From NCBI GenBank assembly GCA_900541335.1, contig UQJC01000020.1, forward strand, positions 1 through 36,422: 36,422 nucleotides of DNA, written 5' to 3'. This document shows positions 1 through 7,260 of the stretch, piece after piece. This DNA is from an uncultured Prevotella sp. Lineage in GTDB: Bacteria; Bacteroidota; Bacteroidia; Bacteroidales; Bacteroidaceae. The position numbers and the translations under genes were made by a program. Every line of letters begins with the position of its first letter. Position 1 is the first letter of the stretch. The notes below the pieces were generated by a model that saw only the letters and a list, made by a program, of their open reading frames with translations, was not told the origin of the DNA and ran no database searches.

Positions 1-240
1 AGGTTTCTGACAACGCGCAGAAACCCTTCTGGACTCCTAAATAGGTTTCTGACAACGCGCAGAAACCCTTCTGGACTCCTAAATAGGTTTCTGACAAGAC
101 GCAGAAACCCTTCTGGACTCCTAAATAGGTTTCTGACAACACGCAGAAACCCTTCTGGACTCCTAAATAGGTTTCTGACAACACGCAGAAACCGTTTAAA
201 CACAATAAAAGGGTTTCTGACAAGACGCAGAAACCCTTTT
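1..240. repeat. Tandem array of 42-bp hairpin-bearing units
   Basis: Six copies of an inverted repeat, GGTTTCTG - 8-nt loop - CAGAAACC, recur at an exact 42-bp period (stems begin at 2, 44, 86, 128, 170 and 212). The 18-nt spacers between the first five hairpins are identical (CTTCTGGACTCCTAAATA). The fifth spacer has an unrelated sequence containing GTTTAAAC but the same 18-nt length. Within the hairpins only two loop bases change: the loop is ACAA-NN-CG with NN = CG, CG, GA, CA, CA, GA. The last hairpin is extended by A/T pairs to a 13-bp stem (207-219 with 228-240) and ends in TTTT, so it resembles an intrinsic terminator. The array continues beyond the left edge, so its true copy number is unknown. 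Its function is not known to me. Confidence 0.95.
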
Positions 241-490
241 AGAAGCTGAACCGGACTTCCACAAACTCGAGGAGGAAGGACACGGTAGTAAATCAGAAAT
301 GGGTGGGGAAGCGCAAAGCTGGCCATAAACAAGGACGGGGCTTTGCGTAAAGTTGGAAGGCCATCAACGTAAAAAGCTGACGGAAAGATGAAACGCGAAA
401 AACTAGCCTGCTCTACTGAGAGGCCTTCTAACCAGGCAGAAGTTCTTCCTCTGCTGAAAGTAAGAAGCCTGATGGAGGGAGGCTACTTCC
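241..490. other. Non-coding stretch beyond the HisC-like gene
   Basis: No convincing gene was found between the hairpin array and the 3' end of the minus-strand aminotransferase gene. A reading frame opening at 388 on the plus strand runs antisense into that gene and looks like chance. The only structure seen is an 8-bp inverted repeat, CGCAAAGC (312-319) with GCTTTGCG (340-347), separated by 20 nt. It lies about 150 bp downstream of the minus-strand stop codon and has no T-tract, so calling it a terminator would be speculative. Confidence 0.5.
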
Positions 491-1504
491 CTACTCCTTC
501 GAACCGCCCTTTTCGTCTGCCTTGTTGTCCTTGCGGCGGCGCAACGCACCGAGCAACGCGGAGTTTTCGTTGGGCAAACCGATGGTTAGACGCAGACAAC
601 CCATATAGGGACGCACGGCAATGCCTTGTTGCTTCAAGTATTTGTAGACCGCACGCGCATCGGCAAACCGAACCAGGAGAAAATTGGCGGAGGAGGGATA
701 GATGTGAAGGCAGTCGGGCAGTTCCTTGAGTGCCAGTTCTACCTTGGTGCGTTCCTCAATGATCTGACGCACCCATTTGTCTACGTCCATGCGGCGGGCA
801 AGCATCTGACGCGCCAGGCGAATCACGGGGGTGCTGAGGGGATGAGTCAAACCTACGGAGCGCAAACGCTCAATCACGTCGGGATGAGCGATTGCCGCTG
901 CAAGACGCAGTCCGGCGGCTGACCAGGCATGGGAGAACGAACGGAGCACGACCAAATTGCGGTACTGATTGAGTAAACTCAACAAGGAGGCTCGGGGATT
1001 GAAGTCAATATACGACTCGTCGAGCACAATGAGTCCGTCAAAGAGTTGTACCAGCTCTTCGATGTCGCTCTTGCTCAAAAGATTGCCCGTGGGGCTGTTG
1101 GGTGAACAGAGTATAACCATCTCGGTGTGGTCGTCGATGGCTCCCAACAAGGCGTTGAGGTCGAGCGAGAAGTCGTCTGCACGCAAGGGTACTTCCACAT
1201 AGGTGGCACGGTTGATAGCCGCACGCCTGCCATAAATGCTACGGGTAGGACTGACCGAAACCACCTTAGCTTGCGGCTTACGGAGGAAGGCTCGCATGCT
1301 CAGGTCGATGGCTTCTTCCGTTCCGTTACAGAAATAGATGCAGGGCTGGGGAATGCGCTCGTGACAACCGTACAAAGTACAGAGTTCGGTCCATTCCTCA
1401 CGCGGATAACGATTGTCGGGAGCATTGAAGGGAGACTCATTGGCATCGAGCGCAATGACGGCCTGTTCCCGACGACGCGACAGGTCTAATTTTTCTGTAT
1501 GCAT
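491..1504 (-). CDS. HisC-like aminotransferase homologue lacking the PLP lysine
   Basis: This 337-residue protein follows the fold-type I, class I/II aminotransferase pattern of histidinol-phosphate aminotransferase. It shows ANESPFN at 21-27, NGTEEAIDL at 60-68, SPNSPTGN at 134-141, DESYIDF at 162-168, an arginine in AAGLRL at 196-201, and CLRLTIGLPNEN near the C-terminus. The residue that should form the Schiff base with PLP, the lysine of the SFSK motif, is histidine (SFSHAW, His192, codon CAT at 929-931 read on the minus strand). Two other PLP contacts also look changed: Asn of NNPTG is Ser137, and the usual aromatic residue of PTY is Arg88. The N-terminus lacks the usual RPN...PY segment. 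It is therefore either a non-transaminating relative or a divergent paralogue; true HisC activity is doubtful. It lies downstream of metA on the same strand, with a repeat element between them. Confidence 0.75.
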   Translation of the reverse strand: MHTEKLDLSRRREQAVIALDANESPFNAPDNRYPREEWTELCTLYGCHERIPQPCIYFCNGTEEAIDLSMRAFLRKPQAKVVSVSPTRSIYGRRAAINRATYVEVPLRADDFSLDLNALLGAIDDHTEMVILCSPNSPTGNLLSKSDIEELVQLFDGLIVLDESYIDFNPRASLLSLLNQYRNLVVLRSFSHAWSAAGLRLAAAIAHPDVIERLRSVGLTHPLSTPVIRLARQMLARRMDVDKWVRQIIEERTKVELALKELPDCLHIYPSSANFLLVRFADARAVYKYLKQQGIAVRPYMGCLRLTIGLPNENSALLGALRRRKDNKADEKGGSKE

Positions 1505-1523
1505 AAACGATGGAATTGTTAAG

Positions 1524-1640
1524 GGCTGGTTCGATGAATGATGAGTTGAGAAGTTGAAGGGTGAACAGTTTATGTGGAAGTCATTACCTGGATGAATAAA
1601 CTTTTAAACTCTCAACTCTTAAACGATAATTGACTGACCT
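1524..1640. repeat. Interspersed palindromic repeat, copy A
   Basis: This 117-bp non-coding element lies between the start of the HisC-like gene and the end of metA. It aligns over its length with copies at 7121-7240 and 10625-10743, sharing the landmarks GGTTCGATGAATGA at the left end, AAGTTGAAGG, GATGAATAAACTTTTAAACT and AATTGA at the right end. The two halves are imperfect reverse complements: GAGTTGAGA and AGTTTAT on the left face ATAAACT and CTCAACTC on the right, so the whole element could fold into a long stem. It has no coding capacity. It looks like a MITE or REP-type element; I do not recognise a named family. Confidence 0.75.
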
Positions 1641-1776
1641 TCCCTGAAATGTAAAACGAAGAAGCGGCGAATGAGAGGGGAAAGGGTATGTGCGTATGGG
1701 GCAAGTTGTCCTGTCGGCTGGATAAGGGGGAAAACTTTAGACGGGGGCTCTCGCACCCGCCAGGCAGACACGCTAC

Positions 1777-2631
1777 CTACCTCACCCAGTTGCGGTAGAA
1801 GCGAACGGCGGCTTCGTGCCACACAAAGTCTACCTCATGCTCCTTATTATAATAATGTAGGGGAGGCTGAATGGGGAGTCCCTTGGCCAGGTCGCGCCGA
1901 TACTCTTTGTCGAGGGTGTAAGGCTCGTACTCCAGGTGTCCGACGATGAAGGTGCGGCTACCATCGGTGGTGGCAACGACCCCTACCCCGCTCTCGGGAC
2001 TGTCGGCCACGAGTTGCAGCCCCTCGGACGCATGAGCCAGGATGTCTGCGCGGCGTACCTCGGTGTGGCGCGAGTTGGGCATGGCGAAAGCGGGCGTAAG
2101 CGATTCCATCAGGAAGGAATCGGGGCAGTGAACCGTCTGCGCAAAGATGCCGAAACACTTGGCGGGCAAGTCGTACTTGGGAATGCGGTAGTGATGGTAA
2201 AGTCCGGCCTGTGCCCCCCAACAGATGTAAAGGGTTCGCTCCACGTGGCGGTCTGCCCAGTCCATGATGTGACACAAGGCATCCCAGTAGCGCACCTCTT
2301 CGAAGGGTATCTGTTCGACGGGAGCCCCCGTGATAATGAGACGGTCGAAGCAGAAGGCGGCGATTTCCTCAAAGTCCAGGTAAAACTGCTCCACGTAAGC
2401 CTGGGGCGTGGTCTTGTACCGCTGTCCGCGTATTTTGAGAGGAATGAGCTGCACGTTTTCCCCCGTGTCGTGAAGGGTTCGCGCGATGTCTAACTCGGTG
2501 ACTTGCTTTTGGGGCATGAGGTTGAGAAAGAGTACGCGCTTCACGGAGCTGACCTGCTGCCAATCCTGGAGCGGAAAGGTCTGTGCGCCCAAGGTCGCGG
2601 CGGCGGGAAGATCTTGAGGAAGGTAGAGCAT
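1777..2631 (-). CDS. metA: Homoserine O-acetyltransferase (MetA family)
   Basis: This cytosolic enzyme acylates the hydroxyl of L-homoserine, the first committed step of methionine synthesis. The 284-residue protein has the MetA landmarks: LFLNLMPQK at 34-42, TGAPVEQIPFEEV at 101-113, the nucleophile Cys137 in ICWGAQAGLYHHY, SRHTEV at 187-192, and the His232/Glu234 pair in GHLEYE. Glu106, in TGAPVE, corresponds to the position where Glu is reported to favour acetyl-CoA and Gly succinyl-CoA, so I predict acetyl transfer. It is slightly shorter than the usual roughly 300 residues, mostly at the C-terminus. The ATG at 2629-2631 begins a typical N-terminus (LPQDLPA). nspC lies 145 bp upstream on the same strand; the gap carries two short hairpins. 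Confidence 0.93.
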   Translation of the reverse strand: MLYLPQDLPAAATLGAQTFPLQDWQQVSSVKRVLFLNLMPQKQVTELDIARTLHDTGENVQLIPLKIRGQRYKTTPQAYVEQFYLDFEEIAAFCFDRLIITGAPVEQIPFEEVRYWDALCHIMDWADRHVERTLYICWGAQAGLYHHYRIPKYDLPAKCFGIFAQTVHCPDSFLMESLTPAFAMPNSRHTEVRRADILAHASEGLQLVADSPESGVGVVATTDGSRTFIVGHLEYEPYTLDKEYRRDLAKGLPIQPPLHYYNKEHEVDFVWHEAAVRFYRNWVR

Positions 2632-2706
2632 GATGATAAGGAATAGAACGAAAGAGGAAGATGGGAAAAGGACGATACGGCGAAGAAGCAGACGGATGGG
2701 ACACCC

Positions 2707-2760
2707 GCCCGGACGGGCAGCTTATGCCAGGAGGCGAAGCCGATGCTTGCTGAAGCATCG
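2707..2760 (-). promoter_or_regulatory. Hairpins between nspC and metA
   Basis: The 145-bp gap upstream of metA contains a perfect 7-bp hairpin (CGATGCT at 2741-2747 with AGCATCG at 2754-2760) and a GC-rich palindrome, GCCCGGACGGGC, at 2707-2718. On the metA-coding strand these would lie about 75-130 nt before the start codon. They could be a terminator for nspC or part of a metA leader. I could not match the sequence to a known SAM-responsive aptamer and do not claim a riboswitch. Confidence 0.35.
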
Positions 2761-2776
2761 TGCCCACTTGCCCGGC

Positions 2777-3922
2777 TTAGTCCATGCGGTCGCGATAGTC
2801 CTCGTAACGGTATTCGCGCAAGGTCTCGATAGTGCCATCGAGTCTCTCAAACTTGAGTGACGGGTGGTGAATGCCGTTAAACATGTTGGTCTTGACCGTG
2901 GTGTAGTGTATCATATCCTCAAAGATGACGGTATCGCCGATTTGCAAGGGGGCGGCAAATTTCCAATAGCCCATGTAGTCACCGCTCAGACAGCTGTTGC
3001 CGCCCAGACGGTAGACGCAGGCTTCGCGCTCGACTCCCTGCTCCCGCGCATCCTCGATGGTCTCGGCGCCACGCACCGCAGGGTGGTAGGGCATCTCCAG
3101 GCAGTCGGGCATGTGGCAGGTGAAGCTGACATTGAGGATGGCGGTCTTGATGCCGTCGTTCGACACAATGTCTACCACTTCGGAAACGAGGGGACCGGTC
3201 TGCCAGGCAAAGGCGGAACCGGGTTCGAGAATAATGGCGAGGTGGGGATACTTGGCCTTGAAGCCTTGCAGCGTGGCAATAAGCCCCTCTACGTCGTAGT
3301 CCTTGCGGGTCACGAGGTGGCCACCGCCCAGATTGAGCCATTGAATCTGCGGCAACCATTTGCCAAACTTCTCCTCGATGTATCCCAGCGTCTTGGTCAA
3401 TGCGGAAGCCGGACTTTCGCAGTGGCAATGGCAATGGAAGCCCGTGATACCCTCGGGCAGCACTTCGGGCAACTGACTGGCCAGCACGCCAAAGCGGGAA
3501 CCGGGCGCACAGGGGTTGTAAAGCTCAGTCTCGATTTCGCTATGTTCGGGATTGATGCGCAAACCCAGCGCGGGAGCCTCGTTACCCAGTGCGAGGACTT
3601 GCGGAGCGAACCGCTCATACTGGCTGAGGGAGTTGAAGGTGATGTGGCTGGAGCAACGCACAATTTCGCCAAAGGTTTCTTCCTCGTAAGCGGGCGAATA
3701 GGTATGGGCCTTCGAACCAAACTCTTCGAACGCCAACCGGGCTTCGTAGGGTGAGGAAGCGGTGGTGTGGCGGATGTATTCGCGAAAGACGGGAAAGGTC
3801 TTCCAAAGGGCGAAGGCTTTGAATGCCAAAATAAACTCGACACCAGCACGCTCGGCAATAGACTGAATGAGGCTGAGGTTGCGGCGCAGCAGGCTTTCCT
3901 GAAGGAGGTAATAGGGTTGCAT
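2777..3922 (-). CDS. nspC: Carboxynorspermidine/carboxyspermidine decarboxylase
   Basis: This is a PLP enzyme of the alanine-racemase-fold (fold type III) group that decarboxylates carboxyspermidine or carboxynorspermidine to the free polyamine. The PLP lysine is Lys35 in AFKAFALW. Further landmarks are TASSPYEARLAFEEFG (54-69), the HCHCHCE segment at 163-169, a glycine-rich phosphate loop NLGGGH (197-202), EPGSAFAW (233-240), and the catalytic Cys311 in GGNSCLSGD with Asp315. The 381-residue length and colinear motifs fit NspC well. The partner dehydrogenase (carboxyspermidine dehydrogenase) is not in the window. The gene lies between trmD (226-bp gap) and metA (145-bp gap), all on the minus strand, so readthrough is possible but not evident. 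Confidence 0.93.
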   Translation of the reverse strand: MQPYYLLQESLLRRNLSLIQSIAERAGVEFILAFKAFALWKTFPVFREYIRHTTASSPYEARLAFEEFGSKAHTYSPAYEEETFGEIVRCSSHITFNSLSQYERFAPQVLALGNEAPALGLRINPEHSEIETELYNPCAPGSRFGVLASQLPEVLPEGITGFHCHCHCESPASALTKTLGYIEEKFGKWLPQIQWLNLGGGHLVTRKDYDVEGLIATLQGFKAKYPHLAIILEPGSAFAWQTGPLVSEVVDIVSNDGIKTAILNVSFTCHMPDCLEMPYHPAVRGAETIEDAREQGVEREACVYRLGGNSCLSGDYMGYWKFAAPLQIGDTVIFEDMIHYTTVKTNMFNGIHHPSLKFERLDGTIETLREYRYEDYRDRMD

Positions 3923-4148
3923 AATGTGAGGAGGCGTTGAACGCAGTTAGAGGGTTAGAGGTCGGGGTGTTTGAAGGGGTAAAGTGACAGGATGCCAGGG
4001 GGATGTGGGAGTGAGACTGAATATAGCGGGTCGCGGTCAGGAGGAAATGAGGTGAACGGGCGTAGCAACGGCTTTTCGAGCAACTTGTTTACCGAAACGA
4101 CACTTCCCGTTATGCCGCGCTTGCCTTGGGCAGCCTCGACAGCCCCTC

Positions 4149-4841
4149 TTATTCCTCCCACTCAGTGCCTACCAGGAGGTCGGGACGCAGACGCTTGGTG
4201 CGTTCAACGCTCTGAGTGAGTTCCCACTCCTTGATTTTGGCATCGTGACCTGAAAGCAGGATGTCGGGCACCTTCCAGCCCTTGTAGTCCGAAGGACGGG
4301 TGTAAACGGGAGCCGCCAAGAGGTTGTCCTGGAAGCTGTCATTGAAGGCACTCTGCTCGTCAGAGAGCACACCGGGTACCAAACGCACCAAGGCATCACA
4401 CATCACAGCGGCGGGAAGTTCGCCCCCCGTGAGGACATAGTCGCCCACGCTGATTTCTTTGGTGATGAGGTGCTCACGAATGCGGTAATCAATGCCTTTA
4501 TAATGTCCACAAAGAATGATGATGTTCTTCTTTAGCGAGAGTTCGTTGGCCATGGGCTGGTCGAACTGTTCGCCGTCGGGGGAAGTAAAGATGATCTCAT
4601 CGTACTCGCGTTCGGAGGTCAACTTACTGATGCAGGCATCAATGGGCTGACACTGCATAACCATACCGGCAAAGCCACCAAAGGGGTAATCGTCTACCCG
4701 GCGGTGTTTGTCGGTCGTATAGTCGCGGAGATTGTGTAAATGGATTTCGACCAGCCCTTTCTTCTGAGCCCGGGCGAGGATGGAGGTATTGACAAAGCCG
4801 TCGAGCATCTCAGGCAACACGGTGATAATGTCTATGCGCAT
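4149..4841 (-). CDS. trmD: tRNA (guanine-N1)-methyltransferase TrmD
   Basis: TrmD uses S-adenosylmethionine to make m1G37 next to the anticodon, which prevents +1 frameshifting. The 230-residue protein shows the SPOUT trefoil-knot segments CGHYKGIDYR (111-120) and GDYVLTGGELPA (133-144), the N-terminal FGGFAGMVM substrate loop (54-62), and SVERTKRLRPDL near the C-terminus. Its length is typical of the family. It is not in the usual rpsP-rimM-trmD-rplS cluster; instead it starts a divergent pair with ligA. Its upstream region contains a candidate -7 element and nested inverted repeats (see separate entries). Confidence 0.95.
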   Translation of the reverse strand: MRIDIITVLPEMLDGFVNTSILARAQKKGLVEIHLHNLRDYTTDKHRRVDDYPFGGFAGMVMQCQPIDACISKLTSEREYDEIIFTSPDGEQFDQPMANELSLKKNIIILCGHYKGIDYRIREHLITKEISVGDYVLTGGELPAAVMCDALVRLVPGVLSDEQSAFNDSFQDNLLAAPVYTRPSDYKGWKVPDILLSGHDAKIKEWELTQSVERTKRLRPDLLVGTEWEE

Positions 4842-4878
4842 AGAATAACGAAAAAGAATTACGATAAACTGGTAAGCA

Positions 4879-4947
4879 AAAACAACCTTCGAATAAGAAA
4901 AAAGGAGGTCGCCCCTCCCTTGTCTGCAAGTCCGCTTTGGTTGTTTT
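4879..4947 (-). promoter_or_regulatory. Nested inverted repeats in the trmD leader (possible attenuator)
   Basis: A 9-bp inverted repeat, AAAACAACC (4879-4887) with GGTTGTTTT (4939-4947), encloses a smaller stem, GGAGG (4904-4908) with CCTCC (4914-4918). Read on the minus strand, the inner stem is followed directly by six T residues (4903-4898), the layout of an intrinsic terminator. It lies between the predicted trmD promoter and the trmD start codon, so it could attenuate trmD transcription. That role is inference from layout only. Confidence 0.4.
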
Positions 4948-4954
4948 CGATGGG

Positions 4955-4962
4955 CAAAAGTA
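4955..4962 (-). promoter_or_regulatory. Candidate -7 element for trmD
   Basis: On the minus strand this reads TACTTTTG, an exact match to the Bacteroidota sigma-ABfr -7 consensus TAnnTTTG. It is about 115 nt upstream of the trmD start codon. No clear TTTG -33 element is visible at the expected distance, so the call rests on the -7 match and its place in a divergent intergenic region. Confidence 0.35.
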
Positions 4963-4984
4963 CGAATTTCTTGCTTACATTCCG

Positions 4985-4992
4985 TATATTTG
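4985..4992 (+). promoter_or_regulatory. Candidate -7 element for ligA
   Basis: The sequence TATATTTG matches the Bacteroidota -7 consensus TAnnTTTG and lies 60 bp upstream of the ligA start. A TTTG -33 box at the expected 19-21 bp upstream is not evident (the region reads ACGAATTT). A leader of about 50 nt would result. Confidence 0.4.
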
Positions 4993-5051
4993 CGTGCTAT
5001 GCCGCCCGATTCTCCTCGCGCGACTGGCTCTTATTTTAACTTGACAGCCCT

Positions 5052-7061
5052 ATGTTCGCATCACGCATCCTGCAACTTCGCAATGAGTTGCATCAACACA
5101 ACTATAATTATTATGTACTCAACGCGCCGACCATTTCTGACCAGGAATTTGACGCGCTGATGAAGGAACTCATGGATCTGGAGGCCCTTCACCCCGAACT
5201 GGCAGACCCAAACTCGCCCAGTGTGCGTGTGGGAAGTGACATTAACCATGAATTCGTGCAAGTGGCTCACACACGCCCCATGTTATCACTCGGTAACACG
5301 TATTCGCGCGAAGACGTAGAGGACTTCTACCGACGCGTGCAGGAGGGACTGGGCGGTGAACCGTTTGAAATTTGCTGTGAACTGAAATTTGACGGCCTCA
5401 GCATCTCTCTCATTTACGAAAACCGCCGCCTCGTCCGCGCAGTAACACGGGGTGACGGGGTCAAGGGAGACGATGTGACCGCCAACGTAAAGACAATTCG
5501 CACCATACCCTTGCAACTGACGGAGGCTTCGGGGGCTCCCGAGGACTTTGAGATACGCGGTGAGATTCTCATGCCCTGGAGTAGCTTCGAACGGCTCAAT
5601 GCGGAACGCGAAGCACGCGAGGAACCGCTCTTTGCCAACCCTCGCAACGCGGCTTCGGGTACGCTCAAAAGCAAAAACTCGGCTGTGGTGGCCCGACGAA
5701 ACCTCGATGCTTACCTCTACTACGTGTGGGGCGAGGAACTGGAAGCTCCCACCCACTACGACCGACTGGCAGCAGCACGCCGCTGGGGTTTCCGCATCTC
5801 AGACCACATCCGCCTGGCACACAGTATCGACGAAGTGTTTGACTTCATTGATTATTGGGACGTTCACCGCCGCGATTTGCCCGTAGCCACCGATGGAATT
5901 GTGCTCAAGGTCAATCGGCTCGACCAACAGGAACGTCTGGGCTTTACGGCAAAGAGTCCACGCTGGGCGATTGCTTATAAATTTAAGGCCGAACGGGCGT
6001 GTACGCCGTTACTCGCTGTCACGTTTCAGGTAGGACGTACGGGGGCGGTGACTCCCGTGGCAAACATGGAACCTGTGCAGCTGGCGGGAACGGTGGTCAA
6101 ACGTGCTTCGCTCCACAACGAGGACATTATCCGCCAACTCGACTTGCACATCGGCGACCGCGTGTATGTAGAGAAGGCGGGCGAGATTATTCCGCAGATT
6201 GTCGGCGTTGACTTGGAGGCCCGACAGACGAACCCCAATCTGGGCGAGGCTGTGACGTTCATCAAGCAGTGTCCCGAATGCGGAGCTGACTTGGTGCGCT
6301 ACCCGGGCGAGGCGGCCCATTACTGTCCGAACGATGCGGCATGTCCGCCTCAGCTGAAAGGGCGCATTGAGCACTTTATCAGCCGCGACGCGATGAACAT
6401 TGACACGCTGGGACCCGAAACCGTCGACGATTACTTCGAGCGCGGCTTGATTCACGACGTTGCCGACCTCTACCGCCTGCAACTGGCAGACCTGTGGGGC
6501 GAAGACGGCACCAAAAGGCGGTCGGCACAAAAGGTACTCGATGCACTCGAAGCGAGTAAACAGGTGCCCTTCGAACGGGTGCTCTTTGCCCTGGGCATCC
6601 GCTTTGTCGGCAAGGTGGTCGCCAAGACCCTTGCCAACCATTTTGGCTCGATGGAGGCTTTGCGCACAGCTACGACTGACGACTTGCTCAAGGTGGACGG
6701 CGTGGGCGAAGCCATTGCTTCGAGTGTACGCACCTTCCTGCTCAACGAAACGAACTTGCAACTCATCGAACGATTGACCGAAGCGGGACTCCAAATGAAG
6801 GTGGTAGAGAAGGTCAAGGCCTCGGACACGCTGGCGGGTCAGACCATCGTCATCAGCGGCACCTTTGAACGCCATTCGCGCGAGGAATACAAGCAACTCA
6901 TCGAAGCGCACGGGGGAAAGAACGTGGGCAGCATCTCGAAGAAGACGAGCTTTATCCTGGCAGGTAGCGGCGTGGGTCCCTCGAAGCTCGAAAAGGCGCA
7001 ATCGCTAGGTATTCCGCTCGTTGACGAAACGGCATTTCTCGAACGCATCGGTGAGGAGTAG
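5052..7061 (+). CDS. ligA: NAD-dependent DNA ligase LigA
   Basis: LigA seals single-strand nicks in replication and repair using NAD+ as the adenylate donor. The 669-residue protein has the full bacterial domain order. An N-terminal Ia domain carries HNYNYYV and is followed by adenylation motif I, LKFDG, with nucleophile Lys112. The OB fold follows, then a four-cysteine zinc finger at about 407-435 (CPEC...C...C), a helix-hairpin-helix region with the GVGEAIA motif, and a C-terminal BRCT domain (about 595-669, LAGQTIVISGTF). The ATG at 5052 gives the expected N-terminus and no Shine-Dalgarno is visible. It is transcribed divergently from trmD; downstream lies a copy of the interspersed repeat, then mazG. 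Confidence 0.97.
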   Translation: MFASRILQLRNELHQHNYNYYVLNAPTISDQEFDALMKELMDLEALHPELADPNSPSVRVGSDINHEFVQVAHTRPMLSLGNTYSREDVEDFYRRVQEGLGGEPFEICCELKFDGLSISLIYENRRLVRAVTRGDGVKGDDVTANVKTIRTIPLQLTEASGAPEDFEIRGEILMPWSSFERLNAEREAREEPLFANPRNAASGTLKSKNSAVVARRNLDAYLYYVWGEELEAPTHYDRLAAARRWGFRISDHIRLAHSIDEVFDFIDYWDVHRRDLPVATDGIVLKVNRLDQQERLGFTAKSPRWAIAYKFKAERACTPLLAVTFQVGRTGAVTPVANMEPVQLAGTVVKRASLHNEDIIRQLDLHIGDRVYVEKAGEIIPQIVGVDLEARQTNPNLGEAVTFIKQCPECGADLVRYPGEAAHYCPNDAACPPQLKGRIEHFISRDAMNIDTLGPETVDDYFERGLIHDVADLYRLQLADLWGEDGTKRRSAQKVLDALEASKQVPFERVLFALGIRFVGKVVAKTLANHFGSMEALRTATTDDLLKVDGVGEAIASSVRTFLLNETNLQLIERLTEAGLQMKVVEKVKASDTLAGQTIVISGTFERHSREEYKQLIEAHGGKNVGSISKKTSFILAGSGVGPSKLEKAQSLGIPLVDETAFLERIGEE

Positions 7062-7120
7062 CCCTTACAGCAAGGACGAAGTCGCCGATAAAGTGTAATT
7101 TTGCATACTCAAACTTATAA

Positions 7121-7240
7121 GGCTTGTTCTATGAATGATTAGTTGACAAGTGGAAGGTTGAAGAGTTTGGATTGAAACTCATCGGCTTGATAGATAAACT
7201 TTGGAACTCATCCACTCGTAGACTGTAATTGATAGAACAC
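7121..7240. repeat. Interspersed palindromic repeat, copy B
   Basis: This copy has the clearest ends: TGTTCTAT at 7125-7132 and its exact reverse complement ATAGAACA at 7232-7239 form an 8-bp terminal inverted repeat. Internally it shares AAGTGGAAGGTTGAAGAGTT (from 7148) and TGTTCTATGAATGA (7125-7138) exactly with copy C. It fills most of the gap between ligA and mazG, in the same orientation as copies A and C. There is no open reading frame of note. Confidence 0.8.
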
Positions 7241-7260
7241 TCCATAACAGCTCAATTATA

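Noticed and set aside
1..240. CRISPR array
   Set aside because: The spacers between the 24-bp hairpin repeats are identical to one another (apart from one) and only 18 nt long, and no cas genes are present.
2632..2776. SAM-responsive riboswitch upstream of metA
   Set aside because: Hairpins are present, but I could not match conserved aptamer core bases of any SAM riboswitch class; a covariance-model search would decide.
2864..3754. 296-codon plus-strand reading frame opposite nspC
   Set aside because: It is antisense to a clearly conserved NspC and its translation has no recognisable domain; long antisense frames are expected at this base composition.
4999..5051. Upstream open reading frame in the ligA leader
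   Set aside because: An ATG at 4999 opens a frame that overlaps ligA out of frame, with no ribosome binding site and no conserved product; likely chance.
6009..7001. 330-codon minus-strand reading frame opposite ligA
   Set aside because: Antisense shadow of the ligA C-terminal half; no family features.
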